Positions 32,982 through 40,755 of a stretch of DNA of 64,000 bases are shown here, in pieces. The notes beneath the pieces are model-generated. The model saw only the letters and a list, made by a program, of their open reading frames with translations, searched no databases and was not told where the DNA came from. The position numbers and the translations under genes were made by a program. Source of the stretch: CAYFPX01 sp964519895 (GTDB lineage: Bacteria > Myxococcota_A > UBA796 > CAJQPC01); NCBI GenBank assembly GCA_964519895.1, contig CAZFLE010000023.1, positions 1 to 64,000 of the forward strand. The letters are read 5' to 3'. Positions within the stretch are counted from its first letter, which is position 1, and each line of letters begins with the position of its first letter.

Positions 32982-34504
32982 CAGTCCATGGTCTCGTGGC
33001 CGATGCCGATGGCCAGGCCCCGGGAGCCGCCGGGCTGGCTGAGGAAGCAGGAATACCGGGCCTCCAGCTCTGCGACGGCCGGGCTGCCGTACCCGAACTC
33101 CTCGAAGATGTCCCAGACCATCTCCTCCATCAGGGCCAAGGACGAGCGGCAGAAGCGCAGGTCGAAGCCGTGGGTCGAGCAGGACCCCTGCTTGCCCTCG
33201 CCGTCGGCCGCGTGCTCACGCCCGCCGTCGTAGGCCAGCTGCTGGGCCTGGGCGCCGGTCTGGGGGGCCCGGTCGACGGTCGTCGCACCCCAGCTATTCC
33301 AGTCCGCCGGGCGCTCCTCGCGCTCGGCCTGGAGCGCGATGGGGGCACCGCCCGCGACCTCGAGGCCTTCGCCCGTCGCGTTGAACATCTTGCCGTCGTA
33401 GATGCAGCCACCGCCGCAGATGCCCAGGGCGTGGCAGCCCCGGCAGATGTCGTTGTAGATGGGCAGCTCGTGCTTCCAGACGTCGAGCAGCTCCAGGCCG
33501 TTGGCGTTGGCCGTGTAGTTGATGCAGTTCGACACGTTGCCGTTGGGGAACACCACCAGCTTCTCGCCCATCGCCGAGCAGTCGAACCACTTGAAGCGCT
33601 CCTGGACGATGTGCTTCACGAACTTGGTGATCGGGTACAGGTAGAAGTCCCGCTCCTTGGCCAGGCGGAACAGCCGGACCATGTCCTGGGCGTAGCGGTC
33701 GATGTCGAGCTGGCAGTCCCGGTAGTTGTCGGCGAAGTGCGGCAGGTTCAGCCCCAGGGACGCCGGCTCGAGCAGGTCGATGACCTCTTCCACCGTCTCG
33801 GGGACCCGGTGCCAGTTGTGGGGGCCCATGACCAGGGACACGCCGGTCACGCAGCCGGCGTCCTTGGCGTTCCAGTAGCCCTGAAAGGTGCGGTCCGAGG
33901 TCGCGCGGCCGATCACGTCGATGCGCTGCTGGTCGTGCACCTCGGGCAGGCCATCGATGCTCACCAGCACGTTCACCCGGTGCTCGGCCAGCCAGGCGGC
34001 CTTGTCCGGGGTCATCAGCGAGCCGTTGGTGAACAGCACGGTGTTGGCGTCGACCCCCTCGACCAGCCGGGTCAGGCCCTTCCAGTTCATCAACGGCTCG
34101 CCACCGTGCAGGATCAGCAGGCCGTTGTTGGCCGAGACCCGCTCGTTCCAGATGCCGATGATGTCGTCGACCACCCCCAGGGACATGGTCTCGCTGGGGG
34201 CCGGCTGGGGGTTGTTGAACACCGTGCAGTAGCTGCAGCGGTAGTTGCAGGCCTGGGTCAGCACCGCCTGGAGGATGCGCGGGGTGGTGTCGGGCTTGAC
34301 CAGCTCGTGGGCCCGGAACTGCGCCAGGGTGGGCGCCGGGTCCCGCTCCCACTCCGCGGCCCGCACGTAGACCTTTTGCAGGCTGTGGCGGTGGACCACC
34401 GCCACGTCGTCGCCCCGCTGGAACACCGCGTGCAGGTCGTCGTGGTGGTAGATGCGGTTGGTCGGCGTGACCGCACCGGACAGCGAAGGCAGGGCAGGGC
34501 TCAT
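32981..34504 (-). CDS. Radical SAM/SPASM protein B (peptide-maturase-like)
   Basis: 507 residues from the ATG at 34502-34504. The SAM cluster motif is C86-NYR-C90-SY-C93, with ILHGGEPLMN after it. The SPASM region contains CINYTANANG and CRGCHALGICGGGCIYDGK. The N-terminal domain (VAVVHRHSLQKVYVRAAEW) is shared with protein C, suggesting both recognise a related substrate. After the SPASM domain there is an extra tail of about 110 residues with GKQGSCSTHGFDLRFC, which has two more cysteines. The start lies 13 bp after the ferredoxin stop, and the TGA overlaps the TIM-barrel ATG. Reaction unknown; electrons may come from the adjacent ferredoxin. Confidence 0.82.
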   Translation of the reverse strand: MSPALPSLSGAVTPTNRIYHHDDLHAVFQRGDDVAVVHRHSLQKVYVRAAEWERDPAPTLAQFRAHELVKPDTTPRILQAVLTQACNYRCSYCTVFNNPQPAPSETMSLGVVDDIIGIWNERVSANNGLLILHGGEPLMNWKGLTRLVEGVDANTVLFTNGSLMTPDKAAWLAEHRVNVLVSIDGLPEVHDQQRIDVIGRATSDRTFQGYWNAKDAGCVTGVSLVMGPHNWHRVPETVEEVIDLLEPASLGLNLPHFADNYRDCQLDIDRYAQDMVRLFRLAKERDFYLYPITKFVKHIVQERFKWFDCSAMGEKLVVFPNGNVSNCINYTANANGLELLDVWKHELPIYNDICRGCHALGICGGGCIYDGKMFNATGEGLEVAGGAPIALQAEREERPADWNSWGATTVDRAPQTGAQAQQLAYDGGREHAADGEGKQGSCSTHGFDLRFCRSSLALMEEMVWDIFEEFGYGSPAVAELEARYSCFLSQPGGSRGLAIGIGHETMD

Positions 34505-34517
34505 CACAGCGGGCTCC

Positions 34518-34862
34518 CTACTTGTTGAAGAACACGACGCGCTGGCTGCCGGCGACGCGGTCCAGCGCGTCCCGGACCTGGGCCGGGTCCTGGGCAAAGG
34601 AGATGCACGCGGTCGGGCAGTGGACCACGCAGGAGGGGTCGACGCCCTTGACCGTGCGCTGCTTGCACAGGTTGCAGAGCTCGGTGGGGGTGGGCACGAA
34701 GTGAAAGGTCCACCGGTCGTCGGTGATGCGCAGGGGGCCCAGCTGGTCGACGCGGATGCCCCACTGGTCCAGGGCGTAGCCGTGCTCCTGGCGACAGGCG
34801 ACCTCGCAGGCGTGGCAGCCGGTGCAGTACTCGTAGTCGATCAGCAGGCCGCGCTTCGCCAC
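34518..34862 (-). CDS. 4Fe-4S dicluster ferredoxin-like protein (DmsB/Fer4_11 type)
   Basis: A 114-residue iron-sulfur protein from a GTG start two bases after radical SAM A. Cluster 1 ligands are in CTGCHACEVAC (C13, C16, C19, C23); cluster 2 uses C63-x2-C66-x11-C78-x3-C82 with CVVHCPTAC, the pattern of electron-transfer subunits of DMSO reductase-family enzymes. Those subunits normally carry four clusters in about 200 residues; this one has Cys for about two. It may feed electrons to the three radical SAM enzymes, or serve the molybdopterin oxidoreductase at 25882-28254, which lacks its own partner. Cytoplasmic. Confidence 0.82.
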   Translation of the reverse strand: MAKRGLLIDYEYCTGCHACEVACRQEHGYALDQWGIRVDQLGPLRITDDRWTFHFVPTPTELCNLCKQRTVKGVDPSCVVHCPTACISFAQDPAQVRDALDRVAGSQRVVFFNK

Positions 34863-34864
34863 GC

Positions 34865-36205
34865 TCAGGACTCCTTGTCGTGCACCAGGCTGGCGGTGGA
34901 TTCATTGGGGCCCAGCTGGCGACAGCCGGACATGTGGTCGGTGTCGCCCACGAAGCCCGCGTTGCCCAGGAAGGCGTCGACGCTGTCGAAGCGGGGGTCG
35001 CTGAAGGACTCGTCGGCCTCGCCGATCCAGGTGCACAGGTAGTTGTCGTGCACCCGGATGCCTTCGTGGCAGCCGATCTCGGGCTTGTGGGGCAGGTCGG
35101 GCCGGCCGTGGGTCTCCAGGTAGTCCTGGGGGCAGTAGGGGTCCTTGCTCTCCAGGTCGCCGTAGATGAAGTAGGACCGCGCCGTGCAGCCCCCCCGACA
35201 GGTCTCCAGGAACTCGCAGCCGCGCTCGGTGCACTGCTTGGGCAGGGCCTTGCGGCGGTTGGAGTAGGCCAGGAATTGGGGGCTGCGCAGGATGTCGAAG
35301 ATGTCCTGGGTGAGCAGGTCCCCGGACTTGTAGTCGTGCATGTAGACGCAGGGGTTGATGGGGATCGTGCCGTCCTTGGTCTTGGCGTTGATCCGGAAGG
35401 ACGTGGTGCCACAGGGGCAGCCATCGCCTCCGGCCTGGGTGAAGGACGTCAAACAGGACTCGCCCAGGGTGATGCAGCTGGTGTTGTTCATCAGGAACTC
35501 GAAGCCCTTGTAGAACTGAACCGCTGTGGGCATCTCTCCGACCAGGGCCGGCTCGACCGGCTTGAGGGTGTTGATGCGGAACTCGCTGCCCATCATGCGG
35601 GTGAGGGACAGGTACGCCGCCAGGTAGTCCTCGTTGAAGTTCTTCTTCATGCCACAGGCGATCACGCTGCAGTCGATGCCGATGGCCAGGGAGCGCTCGA
35701 TGCACTTGAGGATGAGCTTGTAGAGCTTGCTGGCCCGGTTCAGGTCGTGCTCGGCCTCGAACGGCGAGTCCAGGGAGAAGTCGATGTCGTTGATCATCCG
35801 GAGTTCTTCCGGGTAGTGCTCGTCGAGCCACGTGAACGACACGCCATTGGTGGTCAGACCGACCGGGATCTGCTCCTCGGTCAGCCGCCGCACGATGTAG
35901 GGCAAGAGCGTCTTGGAGATGTCCGGGCCGTGGGTGTAGATCGGCTCGTTGCCCCCCAGGTTCACAGTCCCGATGCCCAGCCGCTTGAGCTGCCAGATGA
36001 CCCGATCGATGTCGTCGTGGGTCAGGAATTCCCGGCTGTCCCGGCGGACCTTCCAGCTGTAGCAGTGGCCACAGCGGGCGTTGCAGTGGTTGCCCACCGT
36101 CCAGCCGATGTTCTCGAAGGCCAGACCCTGGCGCCGTTCCGCCAAAAACTCCGGCTCCGCGCAGAGATCATCGAACTGTTCTTCCATGGAATTCGTGGGT
36201 GCCAT
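34865..36205 (-). CDS. Radical SAM/SPASM protein A (first gene of operon)
   Basis: 446 residues from the ATG at 36203-36205; an internal ATG at 36187 is the alternative. The SAM cluster motif is C41-NAR-C45-GH-C48, followed by VNLGGNEPIYTHG, a GGNEP variant of the usual GGEP. A Cys-rich SPASM-like region includes GGDGCPCGTTS, NPCVYMH, CTERGCEFLETCRGGCTARS and DPYCPQD. The distinct sequence and lack of the N-terminal domain seen in B and C show that it is not a recent duplicate. Downstream genes follow with 2-bp spacing or overlaps, so this gene defines the operon 5' end. Direct repeats at 36278-36310 lie in its upstream region. Confidence 0.82.
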   Translation of the reverse strand: MAPTNSMEEQFDDLCAEPEFLAERRQGLAFENIGWTVGNHCNARCGHCYSWKVRRDSREFLTHDDIDRVIWQLKRLGIGTVNLGGNEPIYTHGPDISKTLLPYIVRRLTEEQIPVGLTTNGVSFTWLDEHYPEELRMINDIDFSLDSPFEAEHDLNRASKLYKLILKCIERSLAIGIDCSVIACGMKKNFNEDYLAAYLSLTRMMGSEFRINTLKPVEPALVGEMPTAVQFYKGFEFLMNNTSCITLGESCLTSFTQAGGDGCPCGTTSFRINAKTKDGTIPINPCVYMHDYKSGDLLTQDIFDILRSPQFLAYSNRRKALPKQCTERGCEFLETCRGGCTARSYFIYGDLESKDPYCPQDYLETHGRPDLPHKPEIGCHEGIRVHDNYLCTWIGEADESFSDPRFDSVDAFLGNAGFVGDTDHMSGCRQLGPNESTASLVHDKES

Positions 36206-36277
36206 CGACCGGTGTGCCTCGCTCTCCGGGCCCTGGATCCGGAGGCCCGAACGATACTCCAGAACGGTCTGGCGTGC

Positions 36278-36310
36278 GAGATTCCCTCGATCCGCGTGGA
36301 GATTCCCTCG
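36278..36310. promoter_or_regulatory. Direct repeat pair upstream of the radical SAM operon (possible operator)
   Basis: Two identical 12-bp copies, GAGATTCCCTCG on the plus strand, at 36278-36289 and 36299-36310, with a 21-bp period (two helical turns). They lie 73-105 bp upstream of the first radical SAM gene and 113 bp or more upstream of the divergent lipoprotein gene at 36423. An imperfect dyad CCAGA-ACGG-TCTGG is adjacent at 36259-36272. This arrangement fits a binding site for a dimeric regulator. No regulator gene is next to the operon. Function is inferred from geometry only. Confidence 0.4.
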
Positions 36311-36422
36311 GGCGGATCCGGGGCCTGGGATGTCCGGTCGGTGACCGCGTCTCAAGTGTGGGCTGCCCCGGCCGACCAGAGCTGCACTCCCGGGGGTGGG
36401 GAGGACCAGCCAACAGGACACC

Positions 36423-37661
36423 ATGACGATCCACGCACAGCTCTGTCTCCCACTCTCGCTCCTGACAGCACTCGCGGCCTGTGCCGAGGGCCAGCCCGGC
36501 CAGGGGTTGAGCGCTGGGTCGGCGGTGTCGGAGCGCCCGAGCGGTCCGGTGGCACCGATCCTCGACGAGGCCCGGTTCGCCCATCGGCCCCTGAGTCCGG
36601 AGCGCCAGGCCCTGTTGGCCCTGGCAGCGGCGGAGCTGCGCTCGGCCGAGGGCATGATGGCCCAGGCGGTGCGACACAACGACGGACTGGTCGACGCGCT
36701 CGCGTGGCTGACCGAGCTGGCCCACGAGTCGGCGAGCGAGACGCTGGACGACGACGAGCGGGCGTACATCCAGCAGGACTACGAGGCCGAGATCGCCCGG
36801 CTGGATGGGGCTGCCCAGTCCGCACGCTGGGGTGCCCTGCCGCTGGCGGACGGCACGGTGACGATCCTGGAAGTGGACCTGCCCGAGTCCGTCCGGTCTG
36901 AGCTGACAGGCCACGTCGGGGTCCAGCTGGTCGACCAGCGCATGACAACCCTCGGCCTGGACACAGCGACGATCGACCTGTCGACCGCGACGGCCGCCCA
37001 GAGCGCGATCGACCGCTTCTCGGGCACGGTGGACGCCGCCATGACGTACCGAGGCACCCTGAGCGGCGGCGTCGGCACGGTCGATGGGGCCCTCGCGAGA
37101 GTGCTCCGACGCCTTGGGGGGGAACAGGCATCGCTCGCAGATCCCCTGCTGGATCTGGGCCGAGCCGAGCTCCAGGCCGGCCTGGCGCTGGTGGACGAGC
37201 TGGACGCGGACCACGCCGAAGTCCGGGGTCTGCTGGATCGCATGGTGGCCCTGGCCGAAGAGGCCGCGCTCGCGGACGCCGACGGGCAGGCGGCGGCGGA
37301 CGCCGGTCTCGACGCTCTGATCCAGACCCTGGACGCGAGGGTCAGCACGTGGCGCTTCGACGACGCGACCGTGCACGACGGCACCGCAGAGAGCTGGGCC
37401 ATCGCGCTGCCCGGGCCGGTGCACGACCTGGGCATCGCCGACGCACAGGTGGCCCTGTCGTGCCTGACCCTGGACTGCCTGAGGCTCGAGCCCGAGTCCC
37501 TGGACCTGACCACGAAAGCAGGCATCGAGGAGAGCCTGGCCCAGCTCTGGGGGGCCGTCGTCAGGCTGGACCCCGCCGAGCAGCAGGCCATCACGGACCG
37601 ACAGGTGCTCGAGCGAGACCTGGACTGGCTGCTGGGCGCGGCCGCATGGGAGGCAGAGTGA
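36423..37661 (+). CDS. Exported lipoprotein with two degenerate flagellin-like units (paralogue 1)
   Basis: 413 residues from the ATG at 36423. The leader ends LLTALAAC, a good lipobox. The remainder appears to be two copies of a helical unit of about 175 residues. In unit 1, LAWLTELAHESASETLDDDE followed by RAYIQQDYEAEIARLDGAA matches the order of the flagellin N-terminal D1 segment (L.RVREL..QA.NGT.sd.D...IQ.E...L..EIDR). IDLSTATAAQSAIDRFSGTV resembles the flagellin C-terminal segment (iDvSTa.gAq.AId.id.Al..V). Unit 2 repeats this more weakly. The gene is not near flagellar genes and has a lipobox, so it is not a standard flagellin. Coupled by GTGA to paralogue 2. Confidence 0.65.
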   Translation: MTIHAQLCLPLSLLTALAACAEGQPGQGLSAGSAVSERPSGPVAPILDEARFAHRPLSPERQALLALAAAELRSAEGMMAQAVRHNDGLVDALAWLTELAHESASETLDDDERAYIQQDYEAEIARLDGAAQSARWGALPLADGTVTILEVDLPESVRSELTGHVGVQLVDQRMTTLGLDTATIDLSTATAAQSAIDRFSGTVDAAMTYRGTLSGGVGTVDGALARVLRRLGGEQASLADPLLDLGRAELQAGLALVDELDADHAEVRGLLDRMVALAEEAALADADGQAAADAGLDALIQTLDARVSTWRFDDATVHDGTAESWAIALPGPVHDLGIADAQVALSCLTLDCLRLEPESLDLTTKAGIEESLAQLWGAVVRLDPAEQQAITDRQVLERDLDWLLGAAAWEAE

Positions 37662-38866
37662 CCCCGCACCCCACCCTGCCCCTGCTGCTGGCGAGCTCGC
37701 TGTTGCTCGGGTGCGAGCCGAGCACACCCCTCACACAGGGCGCCTGGGATGCCCCCGCCCAAGGCGGCCTGCCCGCTGGGGCCACAGACCTTGCGAGGGC
37801 CGCACCGCGCGCAGAGCATGAGCTCGTCCTGCTCCGCCTGACCGCGGCTGCGCTGCGCTCGGCCCAGGCCATGGTCGCGCTGCTCGAGGACATGAATGAA
37901 GAGGCCCTGTCCCTGACCGTGGCGATGGGTGAGCTCGCTGTGGATGCCGCGGATGTGGCAGCGACCGAGGAAGAGCGGGCCGGGCTCCAGGCACAGTTCG
38001 AAGAGGGCTGCGGCCGACTCGACGCGCTGTCCCAGTCGACCTGGGGCGGGGAGTGGTTCGCCCACTACGAGGACGGAACCGTGGACGTTCGCCTGCCCTA
38101 CTCGGTCCAGGACAGCCTCACCGGGGACGTCGCGCTGCGCACCGTGGACCTGAGCTGTGCCTACCTGGGCCTCACCGGGCGCGACGTCGTGCTCACGGCG
38201 GCCGCCGCTGCCCAGGACGCTCAGGCCGCAGCGGACGCAGCGGTGGCGGTGCTGCGCGATCACCGGAGCGTCATCGACTGGGACCGCGGCGTGGTGACCG
38301 AAGCGCTGGGGAGGGTCGACGACGTGCTCGACGAGACCCCGGGGAGCAGCGGGGACGTCCAGGTCGACCTGGGGCTTGCGGCCGTGGACCACGGCCACGC
38401 CACGGCGAGCCTGTGTGCCCGGAGCCACCGGGCGACCCGCGCCACCCTGGCGCGCATGGTGGCGCTGGCCCAAGCTGCAGCCGACGGCGACGCCGACGAG
38501 CGCGACGCGGCCCAGGACGCGTTCCTCCAGCACGCGAATGACCAGGACCGCCTGGCCCAGAGCGGGGAGTACGGGGGCACGGCGCTGCACGACGGCACGA
38601 CCACGCTGTTCGACCTGTTCCTGCCGGCCGAGGTGATCGAGGCCGGCGTGGCCGATCCCCAGCTGAGGTTGTCCGATCTGCGGGCCACGGTGCTGGGCAT
38701 GGACACCGGCAGCCTGTCTCTGGTGACGGTGGAGAGCGCCAACGCGGCGCTGAACCAGCTCGCGGTGGCCGAGGACCGCCTGGACCAGGTCGAGCACCGG
38801 CTCTCGGTGGACCGGGACGGGCTCGACGAGGCGCGCGTCGCGCTGGCCGGCCTGACCGGGGGATAG
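37658..38866 (+). CDS. Exported lipoprotein with two degenerate flagellin-like units (paralogue 2)
   Basis: 402 residues from the GTG at 37658, overlapping the previous stop (GTGA). Lipobox LLLGC near residue 19. The same two-unit plan as its neighbour is visible. MVALAQAAADGDADERDAAQ followed by DAFLQHANDQDRLAQSGEYG parallels the flagellin N-terminal D1 helix. LGMDTGSLSLVTVESANAAL followed by NQLAVAEDRLDQVEHRLSVD parallels the C-terminal D1 helix with its regular heptads. Four units in two adjacent proteins point to duplication before and after gene duplication. They may form a lipid-anchored coiled-coil surface filament or cap; this is inference. The gene ends 28 bp before the 154-bp repeat. 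Confidence 0.62.
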   Translation: MTPHPTLPLLLASSLLLGCEPSTPLTQGAWDAPAQGGLPAGATDLARAAPRAEHELVLLRLTAAALRSAQAMVALLEDMNEEALSLTVAMGELAVDAADVAATEEERAGLQAQFEEGCGRLDALSQSTWGGEWFAHYEDGTVDVRLPYSVQDSLTGDVALRTVDLSCAYLGLTGRDVVLTAAAAAQDAQAAADAAVAVLRDHRSVIDWDRGVVTEALGRVDDVLDETPGSSGDVQVDLGLAAVDHGHATASLCARSHRATRATLARMVALAQAAADGDADERDAAQDAFLQHANDQDRLAQSGEYGGTALHDGTTTLFDLFLPAEVIEAGVADPQLRLSDLRATVLGMDTGSLSLVTVESANAALNQLAVAEDRLDQVEHRLSVDRDGLDEARVALAGLTGG

Positions 38867-38893
38867 AATTGGAAGCGTGAGGCCAGTGACGCG

Positions 38894-39047
38894 GTCAAAG
38901 CACCTGCCTTCTTCCGCCAAGGCAGTCAAAGCCATTGTTTTCTTCCGGCTTGCCGTCTAGAACGGGCTGAGCGGGTGCCCAGACCGCCAGAAACCCCCGA
39001 ATTCCCGGTCTTGCGGCCAACAAGCGGAAGAGGGAACGGGCTTTGAC
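38894..39047. repeat. 154-bp intergenic repeat element, copy B (inverted relative to copy A)
   Basis: Two 27-bp units at 38894-38920 and 38925-38951 (GTCAAAGC...CTTCCG, 31-bp period), a 70-bp centre, and one inverted unit at 39022-39047 (AAGCGGAAGAGGGAACGGG then CTTTGAC). The inverted unit is identical to the outer unit of copy A at 2323-2349 over 27 bp counting the flanking C. Total length is 154 bp, as in copy A. The element fills the gap between the convergent lipoprotein and O-antigen polymerase/ligase genes. Confidence 0.85.
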
Positions 39048-39051
39048 CTGG

Positions 39052-40530
39052 CTACGCGGGCTCCGCGGCCGCGTCATCGGCCGCCGGCGTGGCCCAGGGA
39101 AGACCCAGACCCCCTTCGAGGGGCGGGAAGCTCAGCTCGCCGGCGACCACTCTCCGGGAGATCAGGTACAGCGCCGTGTACAGGCCCAGGAACTCCCAGA
39201 AGGGCTTGTCGTCGAAGTTGAACTCGACGAAGGACCAGGCGAAGTACCCGCACATGACCGCCGGGAAGGCCCAGGTGAACACCTCGGCCCGGGTGCCGCG
39301 GGTCACGCTGGCCAGCTCGCGGTTCATGCGGAAGACCTGGCGGATCAGCGCGACGAAGCAGAGCACCCCGACCAGGCCGAAGTGGCCGAGCACCCCCCAG
39401 AAGATCCCGTGGGGGTACCGATGGATGGAGTCGTAGATCTTCCAGTCGTAGTCGGCGACCAGCTCCTGGTAGCCCCCAGCGCCGATGCCGATGCCCCAGG
39501 TGTCCTGGGCCATCTTCATGCAGACGATCCAGTTGCGCTCCCGGATGTCCGAGCCCCACGTGTTGCCCACGTTCATGGCGATGCGGTGGAGGGCCTGGGA
39601 GGTGCTGTCGTCTCCGAAGAACGCCCACAAGAGCCCCGCCGTGAGCGACAGCCCGCCGAGCCGCAGGATCCACTTGCGCACCAGCGGCAGGGAGACCGAC
39701 ATGACCAACGCCCCAATGATCAGGGCATAGGTGCCCCCGCGTGAGCCCGAGCGGAGCTGGGCCAGCAGGATGAACAGGCCGATGCCCATCAGGCCCAGCC
39801 GGTAGAGCGTGCGCCGCTGGACCACCGCCAGGGCAAACGACAGCGCCACCCCGAACATCAGGTTCATGGAGAACCAGTTGGGCTGCTGCCCCAGGCCGGT
39901 CTCGCGGCCGCCCTTGGACGCGATCTCCCAGGTCTTGCCCGCCGAGGCGACGTCGTTGAAGCTGGTGGTCATGGACAGGACTGCTGTCAGCAGCGTGCCC
40001 AGGATCCACGCCAACACGGTCAGCTCGAACTTGTCGTAGTCGTCGACGAAGACCAGCAGGACCGTGGTGGTCGCGACCACCACACCGATGGAGATGACGT
40101 CGCCGAAGCCGCTGCCGGGCTTGCTGGACCAGGCCAGACCGATGACCTGCCAGGCCCAGAAGACCATCAGGGGTGTGCGCCACGGGAAGGCCGGGGTCAC
40201 CGACAGGCGACGGTCTGCCGCGCGGATGATCAGCACGGCCAGGGCGACCCCCAGCATGGGCTCGAAGACGCCGATGTTCAGGCCACCGATGCGCAGAAAG
40301 GACATCGACCCGGTGGACAGGATGCGCGACGCCAGGAGCGCCCCGACCGCCATCATCGGGAAGCGCAGGGCCACCACAGCCACCACCCCGGCCAGGGTCG
40401 CCGCCACGGGCAGCTTCCAGTCCAGCAGGAACAGGCCCACCAGGGCGAATTGCACCGCGAAGACCCCCAGCCAGGCCAAGCGACTCGGGGACAGCAACGA
40501 CTTGCTGAACTGGGCGATGGCGGAGTTCAT
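39052..40530 (-). CDS. O-antigen ligase/polymerase family membrane protein (Wzy/WaaL-like)
   Basis: A 492-residue inner-membrane protein with about 11-12 hydrophobic helices (for example VFAVQFALVGLFLLDW, LMVFWAWQVIGLAW, TVLAWILGTLLTAVLSM). The periplasmic-loop signature of the Wzy_C family is present as LRSGSRGGTYALI, followed by a large loop (DIRERNWIVCMKMAQDTWG) and GIGAGGYQELV. These proteins polymerise O-antigen repeat units or attach glycans to a lipid or protein on the periplasmic face. The C-terminal tail is cytoplasmic and Pro/Ala-rich. It is transcribed in the same direction as the 40756-48052 block but separated by 225 bp, so it may have its own promoter. Confidence 0.8.
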   Translation of the reverse strand: MNSAIAQFSKSLLSPSRLAWLGVFAVQFALVGLFLLDWKLPVAATLAGVVAVVALRFPMMAVGALLASRILSTGSMSFLRIGGLNIGVFEPMLGVALAVLIIRAADRRLSVTPAFPWRTPLMVFWAWQVIGLAWSSKPGSGFGDVISIGVVVATTTVLLVFVDDYDKFELTVLAWILGTLLTAVLSMTTSFNDVASAGKTWEIASKGGRETGLGQQPNWFSMNLMFGVALSFALAVVQRRTLYRLGLMGIGLFILLAQLRSGSRGGTYALIIGALVMSVSLPLVRKWILRLGGLSLTAGLLWAFFGDDSTSQALHRIAMNVGNTWGSDIRERNWIVCMKMAQDTWGIGIGAGGYQELVADYDWKIYDSIHRYPHGIFWGVLGHFGLVGVLCFVALIRQVFRMNRELASVTRGTRAEVFTWAFPAVMCGYFAWSFVEFNFDDKPFWEFLGLYTALYLISRRVVAGELSFPPLEGGLGLPWATPAADDAAAEPA

Positions 40531-40755
40531 CGGGGCGGGAACTTAGCCTTCTTTGTTGTTCAGGGGGCGAGGGTCCGGGCTCGCTGTCGCTCGCCTTCGG
40601 ACTTGCACCCGCGGCGCGGGACGGGGTTGGGCGAGATCCGGAGGGACCCCCGAACAAGGGCGCCCGAACAGGGGTCAGGAACCTTTTGTTAAGCATTAGC
40701 TCGATGAACTTGGATCCTTGCCCTGAACACAGTTGGCTCCGGGCATAAGTCACTA
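40531..40755. promoter_or_regulatory. 225-bp leader region upstream of the polymerase/ligase gene
   Basis: Non-coding gap with a relatively AT-rich part (about 40681-40760, including TTTTGTTAAGCATTAGC) that is unusual for this genome and is the likely promoter area of the minus-strand wzy-like gene. Between it and the start codon a hairpin can form at 40573-40602 (GTCCG...CGGAC arms with an inner GGC/GCC). No U-tract follows. No exact -35/-10 pair is assigned. Confidence 0.35.

Noticed and set aside
36206..36422. RiPP precursor peptide gene upstream of the radical SAM operon
   Set aside because: I scanned the divergent intergenic region and the gene borders; no short ORF with ribosome binding site and leader/core look was found. 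The frame upstream of radical SAM A is open but is only an extension of that gene.
38894..39047. CRISPR-like array suggested by 27-bp units with 31-bp period
   Set aside because: Only two units are in direct order, the spacer is 4 bp, the third unit is inverted, and no cas gene is present.
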